From Aliiruegeria lutimaris (GTDB lineage: Bacteria > Pseudomonadota > Alphaproteobacteria > Rhodobacterales > Rhodobacteraceae), in assembly GCF_900099935.1 (NCBI RefSeq), contig NZ_FNEK01000025.1, positions 1 to 64,000 on the forward strand: a stretch of 64,000 nucleotides of DNA, read 5' to 3'. Below, piece by piece: positions 25,638-32,827 of this stretch. How positions within the stretch are numbered: position 1 is the stretch's first letter; every line of letters begins with the position of its first letter. The translations under genes and the position numbers were made by a program. Below the pieces are notes generated by a model. It was not told the origin of the DNA. It saw nothing but the letters and a program-made list of their open reading frames with translations, and searched no databases.

Positions 25638-26813
25638 TCAGAGCGCGCCCAGAAGCTCCGATGTCGGCCAGGCATCCGCAGGTAGACCCAGCCTGACTTG
25701 CTCGGCCTGAACGGCGGCGCGGGTGCGGGAACCGAGGATGCCGTCAATGCCGCCAACGTCATACCCACGGGATTCCAGCTTGCGTTGCAGCGACTGGATC
25801 TGCTCGCCCGACAAGGCGGGGGCAGGGCTGCCTGCCTCGTAGACAGGGGCGCCTTCCAGCCGGGTTGCGAAATAGGCGGCGGTCAGCACGTAGGTGAAGC
25901 TCTGGTTCCACTCGAAATAAACGTTGAAGTTGGGATAGGCGAGGAAGGCCGGCCCGTTGCGGCCCTGCGGCAGCAGGAGCGAGGCGGGCAGGTCGGGGGC
26001 GGCCAGCGCGCCCGAGCGCGGGGTAACGCCGAGTGCCGCCCATTCGGAGGCGGGCAGGGGGTGATCGAGCCCGGTGCGGGACCAGTCGAGCCCTCGCGGC
26101 ACGCGCACCTCCTGCAGCCACGGCTCGTTGGGCCGCCAGCCAAGGTCCTGCAGCATGGCGCCACCGGACAGAAGCGCATCCGGCACGGAGGTTTTCAGCG
26201 AGACCTTGCCGTCGCCGTCGCCATCCACCCCGTTTTCGAGAATGTCGCGCGGCAGCATCTGCACCATGCCGATCTCGCCGGCCCAGGCGCCGGTCGTCGT
26301 GGCCGGAACGAAATCGCCGCGTTCGAACAACTCCAGCGCGGCATAGACCTGCGGCTGGAAAAGCTCGGGGCGGCGACAATCATGGCTGAGCGTCAGCAGG
26401 GAGTTCAGCGTGTTGAAATTGCCCTGCACCGCGCCGTAATCGGTCTCCAGCGCCCAGAAGGCGAGAAGCACGCCGGGGCTGACGCCGTATTCCAGTTGAA
26501 CCCGCTCAAAGGTCGCGGCGTGCTTGCGCAGGTTGGCCTGTCCGTTCTGGATGCGGTTCTGGCTGATGACGCGACGGGAGAAGTCGATGAAGGGAAGCTG
26601 GAAGATGCCCTGTGCGCGGTCGGCGCGAAGCACCTTGGGGTCCTGCGCGGTGCCGCGGAAAAAGGCGTCCACACTCGCAGGCGTATGGCCCCGGGAAATC
26701 GCCTCGGCTTTCATGGCCGCGGTGAAATCGGCGAAGCTGCCGCCGCAGGGGATTTCCGCTACGGCCGCCGTGGCCATTTGGGCGAGAAGAAGCGAGGCGA
26801 TCATCCGTTTCAT
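25638..26813 (-). CDS. Lytic murein transglycosylase (MltB family) with peptidoglycan-binding domain
   Basis: A 391-residue periplasmic enzyme that cleaves peptidoglycan glycan strands. Signal peptide MKRMIASLLLAQMATAAVA, SLT_2 domain with catalytic Glu123 in ALETDYGAVQGNFNT, GEIGMVQMLPRDILENGVDGDGDG as in MltB, and a C-terminal peptidoglycan-binding domain (IQSLQRKLESRGYDVGGIDGILGSRTRAAVQ). Start ATG at 26813 gives the signal peptide. The soluble-lytic type is likely, since no lipobox cysteine follows the signal. Confidence 0.88.
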   Translation of the reverse strand: MKRMIASLLLAQMATAAVAEIPCGGSFADFTAAMKAEAISRGHTPASVDAFFRGTAQDPKVLRADRAQGIFQLPFIDFSRRVISQNRIQNGQANLRKHAATFERVQLEYGVSPGVLLAFWALETDYGAVQGNFNTLNSLLTLSHDCRRPELFQPQVYAALELFERGDFVPATTTGAWAGEIGMVQMLPRDILENGVDGDGDGKVSLKTSVPDALLSGGAMLQDLGWRPNEPWLQEVRVPRGLDWSRTGLDHPLPASEWAALGVTPRSGALAAPDLPASLLLPQGRNGPAFLAYPNFNVYFEWNQSFTYVLTAAYFATRLEGAPVYEAGSPAPALSGEQIQSLQRKLESRGYDVGGIDGILGSRTRAAVQAEQVRLGLPADAWPTSELLGAL

Positions 26814-26903
26814 GCGGCTCTCCGATATGCGGTTCGGCGCCACCCTAGCGAAGTGCCGGAGCGCGGCAAGCGCAAGCGGTTGAACTCTCGGTGAACCGCT
26901 CGC

Positions 26904-28193
26904 TCAGCCGGGGCCGATCACATGCGCATAGGACCCCGCGACCTTGCCCACCCGCAGCCCCATGTCGCGCAGCGGCGTTCCGGCTGCGTCGGTTGCGATG
27001 AAAAGCCGCTCGGCCGCGCCTTCCTGCAGGATCGTGGCATAGTGGAATTCATGCCCGCGCAGCGCGCCCTTCCACGGCGCGCCGGGCAGGGGGGTCAGAC
27101 GGCGATAGCCGAGCGTGAGGCGGCGCTTCTGGAAGGAGGTCGCCAGCGGGAGCAGGCCGAGCATCTCGTGCCGCTTGCCATCGGCATCGATAAGCCCGTT
27201 GCCGAGCGCCATGAACCCGCCGCACTCGCCATAGATGCGCGCGCCGCGCTCGGCGGCCTGCCGGGTCCGGGCCAGGAATTTCCCGGCCGCTGCCAGTTGT
27301 CCGGCGAACAGCTCAGGGTAGCCGCCGGGCAGGTAGACGGCATCGGCCAGCGGGTCTGGCCCCTTGTTGTCGAGCGGCGAGAAGGGGAGAATCTGCGCCC
27401 CTTGTGCGTGCCAGTCCGCCAGCAGATGCGGATAGCCAAAGGCGAAGGCGGCGTCACTGGCAACAGCAATCCGGTGGCCCAGCGGGGCAAGGCGGGGGAA
27501 ATCCTGCTCGGGTGGGATCAGGGGGCCGGCAGCCTGCAGGAGCGCGTCGAGATCGAGCGATTTCTCCACGATTTCGGCGGCGTGGTCGAGAAAGGCGTCG
27601 AGTCCTTCCGTCTCACCGGCCTGCACAAGGCCCAGATGGCGCTCGGGCAGGTGCAGCGTGCTGTCGCGCAGGAGCGCGCCGAAGACGTCGGTTCCGGCTT
27701 CCTCCAGTGGCGCGCGCGCCATCTCGGCGTGGGAACGCGTGCCGGCACGGTTCAGGATCACGCCCGCCAGCGGCAGCTCCGGGCGCAGCGCCTGCAGGCC
27801 GATGGCCGGCAAAAGCGCGGATTGCCCGGCCTTGGCGATGTCGAGTACGAGCACGATCGGCAGGCCGAGCGCTTGCGCCAGGTCGGCCGCCGAGCCCTTG
27901 CCGTCGCGCCCGGCATCGAGCACGCCCATCGCGCCTTCGACCACGAGGATCTCGCCGCCCTGCGCTGCTGCCCGTGCCCTGAGCGCATTCGGCGGCATGG
28001 CCCAGGCATCGAGATTGACGGAAGGCGCGCCGCAGGCGGCGGCGTGAAAAGCGGGGTCAATGTAATCCGGGCCGCTCTTGGCCGCGCGCACATCCAGCCC
28101 GCGCCGCTTCAGCGCCCGGAGCAGCCCCAGCGTCAGGGTTGTCTTGCCCGCGCCCGAGGTCGCGGCGGCGATCACGAAGCCGCGTGCGCTCAT
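26904..28193 (-). CDS. cobB: Cobyrinate (hydrogenobyrinate) a,c-diamide synthase
   Basis: The 429-residue enzyme amidates the a and c side chains of hydrogenobyrinate using glutamine and ATP. The N-terminal P-loop is AATSGAGKTTLTLG, with GAMGVLDAG in the ATPase part, and the C-terminal glutaminase domain contains YGECGGFMALG with the nucleophilic Cys. ATG at 28193 overlaps the TGA of cobA. It follows cobA in a two-gene leftward operon. Confidence 0.93.
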   Translation of the reverse strand: MSARGFVIAAATSGAGKTTLTLGLLRALKRRGLDVRAAKSGPDYIDPAFHAAACGAPSVNLDAWAMPPNALRARAAAQGGEILVVEGAMGVLDAGRDGKGSAADLAQALGLPIVLVLDIAKAGQSALLPAIGLQALRPELPLAGVILNRAGTRSHAEMARAPLEEAGTDVFGALLRDSTLHLPERHLGLVQAGETEGLDAFLDHAAEIVEKSLDLDALLQAAGPLIPPEQDFPRLAPLGHRIAVASDAAFAFGYPHLLADWHAQGAQILPFSPLDNKGPDPLADAVYLPGGYPELFAGQLAAAGKFLARTRQAAERGARIYGECGGFMALGNGLIDADGKRHEMLGLLPLATSFQKRRLTLGYRRLTPLPGAPWKGALRGHEFHYATILQEGAAERLFIATDAAGTPLRDMGLRVGKVAGSYAHVIGPG

Positions 28194-29050
28194 GAGACCT
28201 GACTGGAAGCCTCCGTGCCGAGCGGATCCATGTCGCGAACCGCTTCGCCGCGCAGCTGGCCCATCCAGTCGATCACCTGCCGCATCGCGACCACCCGGCC
28301 AAGGCAGACGATCGCGGGGGCCTGCATGTCATTGGCCTGTGCATCGGCGGCGGCCCGACCAAGCGTGGTTTCCAGCACCTTCATATCCGGCAGGGTCGCG
28401 TTGGAGACGATGGCGAGAGGCTCGTTCGCGTCGCGTCCCATTTCCAGCAGGTTGCCGGTGATCTGGTCGAGATGTTTCATCGCCATGTACATGACGATCA
28501 CCGGGCTGCCGCGTGACAGCGCCTCCCAGTCGATGGCCGAGGGGGTCAGCCCGGATTGATCGTGCCCGGTCAGGAAGGTTACGGCCTGGTTCACGTCGCG
28601 GTGGGTGACCGGGATGCCGGCAAAGGCCAGCCCACCGATTCCGGCCGAGATGCCCGGCGTCAGCCGAATCGGCACACCGGCTTGCACCAGCGTCTGCGCC
28701 TCCTCGCCGCCGCGGCCAAAGACGAAAGGGTCGCCGCCCTTGAGCCTGAGCACGCGCTTGCCGGAGCGCGAAAGCTCGATCAGCCGCAGGGAAATGTCGC
28801 GCTGGACAGCCGACGGACGCCCGCCGCGCTTGCCGGCATATTCCAACTCGGTTCCGGGACGGCGCCAGTCGAGAATGCGCGGATCCACCAGCGCGTCATG
28901 TACGATGATATCGGCGCTGCGTAGCGCATGGAGCGCCTGCAGCGTCAGCAGGCCAGGCTCGCCCGGACCCGCACCCACCAGCCAGACGAGGCCGGCTGGG
29001 AAGTCGGGCCAGTCATGCGCCGGCAGGGAAATCTGGGTGTCGTCGATCAT
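28190..29050 (-). CDS. cobA: Uroporphyrinogen-III C-methyltransferase
   Basis: The 286-residue SUMT adds methyl groups at C2 and C7 to give precorrin-2. Motifs VGAGPGEPGLLTL (near 28), RVLRLKGGDPFVFGRGGEE and RLTPGISAGIGG are those of CobA/CysG. Start taken at MIDDTQISLP (29050). Other in-frame starts lie 4 and 10 codons upstream; the shorter form leaves the usual spacing to the first motif. It begins the cobA-cobB operon and shares a divergent intergenic region with cbiD. Confidence 0.93.
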   Translation of the reverse strand: MIDDTQISLPAHDWPDFPAGLVWLVGAGPGEPGLLTLQALHALRSADIIVHDALVDPRILDWRRPGTELEYAGKRGGRPSAVQRDISLRLIELSRSGKRVLRLKGGDPFVFGRGGEEAQTLVQAGVPIRLTPGISAGIGGLAFAGIPVTHRDVNQAVTFLTGHDQSGLTPSAIDWEALSRGSPVIVMYMAMKHLDQITGNLLEMGRDANEPLAIVSNATLPDMKVLETTLGRAAADAQANDMQAPAIVCLGRVVAMRQVIDWMGQLRGEAVRDMDPLGTEASSQVS

Positions 29051-29112
29051 GGCGCGAAGCATATCGCTGCGCAGCGGCAATGGCGAGATGGCGGAGGCCG
29101 CTTCTTTGCCCC

Positions 29113-29128
29113 TGTCGCGACATGTCGC
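29113..29128. promoter_or_regulatory. Overlapping palindromes between divergent cobA and cbiD
   Basis: The sequence tgtcgcgacatgtcgc holds two overlapping perfect palindromes, TGTCGCGACA (29113-29122) and GCGACATGTCGC (29117-29128). It lies in the 98-base gap between the starts of cobA and cbiD and could be an operator or a promoter element. No known site matches by eye. Confidence 0.3.
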
Positions 29129-29148
29129 AATCCGGCTATACCGCGCGC

Positions 29149-30237
29149 ATGACTCGCAAACCCGCAGGAGAGCTACGCACCGGCTTCACCACCGGTGCCT
29201 GTGCCACCGCCGCCGCCACCGCCGCCGCGGGGGCGCTTGTGACGGGCGAATGGGTCGACCCGGTGGAGATCACCCTGCCGCGGGGTCAGAAGGTGTTGTT
29301 TCCGCTCGAGTCCCGTGCCGAGGGCGCAGGCTGGGCGCGGGCCGTGGTGGTCAAGGATGCTGGCGACGATCCTGATGTGACCCATGGCGCAAATGTCACC
29401 GCGACGGTCGCGCGCGGCGCAACCGGAGGGGGCTTGCGCTTTTTCGCGGGCGAGGGGGTGGGCACGGTGACGCGGCCCGGCCTGCCTGTGCCCGTCGGTG
29501 AGCCCGCCATCAACCCGGTGCCGCGCGAGATGATCGGGCGGTCGCTGGCGGATCTTGCAGAAGCGGCGGGAATCAGCGCCGATTTCGACGTGACACTCTC
29601 GGTTCCTGGTGGCGCGGAATTGGCCGAACGCACCTGGAACCCGCGGCTGGGCATTCTCGGCGGGCTCTCCATTCTCGGCACGACCGGAATCGTGCGCCCG
29701 TTCTCCTGCGCGGCCTGGATCGCCTCGATCCATCGCGGGGTGGATGTGGCGCGGGCGGCGGGTCTCGCTCATGTTGCGGGCGCCACCGGCGCCACCTCGG
29801 AAAAGGTCGCGCAGGCTCGGTTCGGCTTGCCAGATCACGCCATGTTGGACATGGGCGATTTCGCCGGCGGCATGCTCAAATACATCGCCCGCCACCCCGT
29901 GCCGCGCGTGACTATCGCCGGCGGCTTCGGCAAGCTGACCAAGCTGGCGCAGGGGGCGATGGACCTGCATTCGGGCCGCAGCCAGGTCGATTTCGAGCAA
30001 CTGGCCGATCTTGCCGCAACGCTTGGCGCCGACCGGGCCGAGATCGCGGCATGTAATACCGCGAACCAGGCGCTCGGCATTGTCGGCGCGCCGCTGGCTT
30101 GCGCCATCGCCGAGGCGGCGCGAATGAAGGCACAAGCCGTGCTGTCCGACGCGCCGGTGGAGGTCGATATCCTGCTGATCGACCGGGCCGGCAACCTCGT
30201 CGCGCTCGCCGATTCCAAGGGAGTCCATGTACCATGA
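29149..30237 (+). CDS. cbiD: Cobalt-precorrin-5B C1-methyltransferase
   Basis: A 362-residue CbiD-type methyltransferase. It begins with the family N-terminus TGFTTGACATAAATAAA, and has GAATGGGL-like, VPREMIGRSLADLAE, GILGGLSILGTTGIVRPFS and AACNTANQALG segments. CbiD methylates C1 in the early-cobalt pathway, yet cobN, cobK and cobQ here are from the late-cobalt (aerobic) one, so it may replace CobF. ATG at 29149 follows the divergent gap; its stop overlaps the start of cobK. Confidence 0.9.
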   Translation: MTRKPAGELRTGFTTGACATAAATAAAGALVTGEWVDPVEITLPRGQKVLFPLESRAEGAGWARAVVVKDAGDDPDVTHGANVTATVARGATGGGLRFFAGEGVGTVTRPGLPVPVGEPAINPVPREMIGRSLADLAEAAGISADFDVTLSVPGGAELAERTWNPRLGILGGLSILGTTGIVRPFSCAAWIASIHRGVDVARAAGLAHVAGATGATSEKVAQARFGLPDHAMLDMGDFAGGMLKYIARHPVPRVTIAGGFGKLTKLAQGAMDLHSGRSQVDFEQLADLAATLGADRAEIAACNTANQALGIVGAPLACAIAEAARMKAQAVLSDAPVEVDILLIDRAGNLVALADSKGVHVP

Positions 30238-30998
30238 ACAAGCCGCACATCCTGTTGCTGGCCGGAACCGCGGAAGCGCGGCACCTCGCCGAGGCCTTGT
30301 CCGAGTGGCCCGTTCGCCTCACCGTGTCGCTTGCCGGGGCGACGAGCGTGCCGGCCCGCTATCCTGGAGAGGTCCGGATGGGCGGCTTTGGTGGCGAAGA
30401 CGGGCTCGCGGAGTGGTTGAAGAAGGAAGATATCTCGCTTCTGCTCGACGCGACCCATCCCTATGCCGAACGGATCTCGCCCAATGCCTCCCGAGCCGCG
30501 AAGCGCAAGGACTGCCCGCTCCTGCGTTTCACCCGACCTGCCTGGGAACCCGAGGAGGGCGAGGACTGGCAGCCCCATCCTTCCTTGGAAGCGGCCATCG
30601 AAGCCCTTCCGGCGGGCGCGCGGGCATTTCTCGCAACCGGCTCCGGCTCGCGGGATGTGTTGGGGATTCGGTCCGACCTGCACCTGGTCCTGCGGGCTAT
30701 CGAACCGCTCGAAGACCTGCCCGAGCATGTCGAGGCGCTCGTCGCCCGTCCGCCCTTTTCCGAGGCGCAGGAGCGGGAGTTGATGAAAAGCCGGGCGGTG
30801 ACGCATCTGGTGACGCGCAATTCCGGCGGGGGCGGGCGGGCGAAACTCGCGGCAGCGGCGGCGCTTGGCCTGCCGATCCTGATGATCGAGCGGCCAGGGA
30901 CGTCCGGCATCGCGCCAGACTTTCACGACATGGCGGATATCCTACGGGCCGTTGCAATGTGGCTCGCGCTTGACACGCCTTCCGGCCCGACCCCATAA
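30234..30998 (+). CDS. cobK: Precorrin-6A reductase
   Basis: A 254-residue NADPH-dependent reductase that turns precorrin-6A into precorrin-6B. The first strand and loop ILLLAGTAEARHLAEAL, then LLDATHPYAERIS, ITNA-like RFTRPAWEPEEGED and LVTRNSGGGGRAKLAAA are CobK/CbiJ-family segments. ATG at 30234 overlaps the cbiD stop (ATGA), so the pair is translationally coupled. A riboswitch for the next transcription unit begins only 5 bases after its stop. Confidence 0.88.
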   Translation: MNKPHILLLAGTAEARHLAEALSEWPVRLTVSLAGATSVPARYPGEVRMGGFGGEDGLAEWLKKEDISLLLDATHPYAERISPNASRAAKRKDCPLLRFTRPAWEPEEGEDWQPHPSLEAAIEALPAGARAFLATGSGSRDVLGIRSDLHLVLRAIEPLEDLPEHVEALVARPPFSEAQERELMKSRAVTHLVTRNSGGGGRAKLAAAAALGLPILMIERPGTSGIAPDFHDMADILRAVAMWLALDTPSGPTP

Positions 30999-31002
30999 CC
31001 CC

Positions 31003-31187
31003 CGTCACGAGGTTCCCGGGCACCCCCGGGCCAAGAGGGAATGCGGAAGCCTGGGATTCGGCAGGCCGAACCGCAGCCGCCCCCGCGACTGTATGCGGTG
31101 AGCCGACCCCCGGTGCCACTGGTGCGCGACGCGCCGGGAAGGCTGGGCCGGCGCTGACCCGCGAGCCAGGAGACCTGCCTCGTGACG
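31003..31187 (+). promoter_or_regulatory. Cobalamin (B12) riboswitch
   Basis: The conserved elements are in order: gaatgcgg, gccgcccccgcgactgta, the gccactgg box, gccgggaaggc, and gcgagccaggagacctgcc. The outer stem P1 is cgtcacgagg/cctcgtgacg. A strong GC hairpin cgccggcc/ggccggcg follows (31186-31205), which may act in the switch. It heads cobW-GNAT-cobN-cobO-cobQ, so B12 would repress that operon. Confidence 0.93.
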
Positions 31188-31313
31188 CCGGCCCGCTGGC
31201 CGGCGCGGGGTGTGGTCCGGGCGGGGTGCTCTGGGACGCGCTCGGGCCTCGGCCCGTCCCCGCGAACGAACGATCCGCACCCAAAGACAGGCGCTTCAAA
31301 GGAGCCAGACAAA

Positions 31314-32375
31314 ATGGCACAGAAGATACCCGCAACGGTCGTGACCGGCTTCCTCGGGGCCGGCAAGACGACGTTGATCCGGCATCTGGTCGAGAATGCC
31401 AATGGCAAGCGCATCGCGCTGATCATCAATGAATTCGGCGATCTCGGCGTCGATGGCGAAATCCTCAAGGGTTGCGGCATCAAGGGTTGCAAGGACGAGG
31501 ACGTGGTGGAGCTTTCCAACGGCTGCATCTGTTGCACCGTGGCCGAGGATTTCCTGCCCGCGATACAGAAGCTGATCGACCGGGACGAGGCGCCCGATCA
31601 CATCGTGATCGAGACCTCCGGACTTGCCCTGCCGCAGCCGCTGGTGCGCGCCTTCAACTGGCCCGATATTCGCACCCGCGTAACCGTGGACGGGGTGGTC
31701 GCCGTGGTCGATGGCCCGGCGCTTTCCGAGGGGCGTTTCGCCGCCAACGAGGCCGCCGTGGATGCGCAGAGGGAGGCCGATGACACGATCGACCACGAGA
31801 CGCCGCTTTCCGAGTTGTTCGAAGACCAGCTGGCCTGTGCCGACATGGTCATCATCAACAAGGCGGACCTGCTGGGCGCCGAGGCTTCGGCCCGGCTGAC
31901 CGAGAAGCTGCGCGGTGAAGTGCGCGACGGCGTTTCCGTCCTGCATGCGGAGATGGGCGTGGTGGATCCGGCGGTCCTGCTGGGGATGGGCATCGGCTCC
32001 GAGGACGACATGGACGGGCGCCACGAGGTGCATCATCATCACCACGACGACGATCATGAAGAGCACGATCATGAGCACGCCCATGGCCATGACGAGTTCG
32101 AAAGCTTCGTTGTCACCCGCGCCGAGATCCTCGACCCGAAAGTCTTCTCCGAGCAGGTCGCCGAGGTGATCCGCGCGCATGACATCCTGCGCCTGAAGGG
32201 ATTTGCCGCGGTCGTTGGCAAGCCGATGCGCCTGACGCTTCAGGCCGTCGGTCCAAGGATCGACAGCTATTTCGACCGTCCATTCGCCGCCGCCGACCAG
32301 CGCGAAACCCGTCTCGTGGTGATCGGGCAGGCCGGGCTGGACCGGCTGGCCATCGAGAAGGCGCTTCAGGTATGA
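31314..32375 (+). CDS. cobW: CobW metallochaperone GTPase
   Basis: The 353-residue G3E GTPase has a P-loop GFLGAGKTT (residues 12-20), the metal-binding CxCC motif NGCICC, and the NKADLLG motif. A His-rich stretch (HEVHHHHHDDDHEEHDHEH, about residues 236-260) would bind metal. CobW is thought to deliver cobalt to the CobN chelatase. ATG at 31314 follows AGGAGCC; a longer frame through the riboswitch is rejected. Its stop overlaps the next start as ATGA. Confidence 0.9.
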   Translation: MAQKIPATVVTGFLGAGKTTLIRHLVENANGKRIALIINEFGDLGVDGEILKGCGIKGCKDEDVVELSNGCICCTVAEDFLPAIQKLIDRDEAPDHIVIETSGLALPQPLVRAFNWPDIRTRVTVDGVVAVVDGPALSEGRFAANEAAVDAQREADDTIDHETPLSELFEDQLACADMVIINKADLLGAEASARLTEKLRGEVRDGVSVLHAEMGVVDPAVLLGMGIGSEDDMDGRHEVHHHHHDDDHEEHDHEHAHGHDEFESFVVTRAEILDPKVFSEQVAEVIRAHDILRLKGFAAVVGKPMRLTLQAVGPRIDSYFDRPFAAADQRETRLVVIGQAGLDRLAIEKALQV

Positions 32376-32827
32376 CAGATTTTTCCATTCGCCGCGCGAA
32401 CCCGCGAGAACCCGGGGCGACGTCCCTTCTGAAGGCCAGCCATGGGCTGATGGAGGAGCTGTATCCCAGCGACGCCAACTACTTCCTGCCGATTGACGCG
32501 CTCTGCATGCCTGGCATCCATTTCTACGTTGCCGAGCGCGGCGGACGGAGCCTTGGATGCGTGGCGCTGGCCGAGCGGGAGGGTTATGGCGAGATCAAGT
32601 CGATGTTCGTCGATCCGGATGCGCGCGGCATGGGCATTGCCGACCGGCTGTTGGAGCAACTGACTTCGCTGGCCCGCGAACGGGGCATAACGTTGTTACG
32701 GCTGGAGAGCGGCAATACGCTGGAACTGGCGCATCGGCTCTATCGCCGTCACGGGTTCACCGAGTGCGAGCGTTTCGGCGAATACCCCGAAAGCCCGCAT
32801 TCCATCTTCATGGAAAAGGCGATCTGA
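32372..32827 (+). CDS. GNAT-family N-acetyltransferase
   Basis: A 151-residue acetyltransferase with the acetyl-CoA motif MFVDPDARGMGIADRLLEQL (Q/RxxGxG/A) and a C-terminal LYRRHGFTECERFGEYP. The substrate is unknown. It lies between cobW and cobN, its ATG overlaps the cobW stop and its TGA is followed directly by cobN ATG, so it is co-translated with them. Its presence inside a B12-regulated operon suggests a role linked to cobalamin or cobalt, but could be incidental. Confidence 0.8.
   Translation: MTDFSIRRANPREPGATSLLKASHGLMEELYPSDANYFLPIDALCMPGIHFYVAERGGRSLGCVALAEREGYGEIKSMFVDPDARGMGIADRLLEQLTSLARERGITLLRLESGNTLELAHRLYRRHGFTECERFGEYPESPHSIFMEKAI

Noticed and set aside
31182-31313. N-terminal extension of CobW through the riboswitch
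   Set aside because: The conserved riboswitch elements are RNA and CobW starts normally at 31314 with a ribosome binding site.
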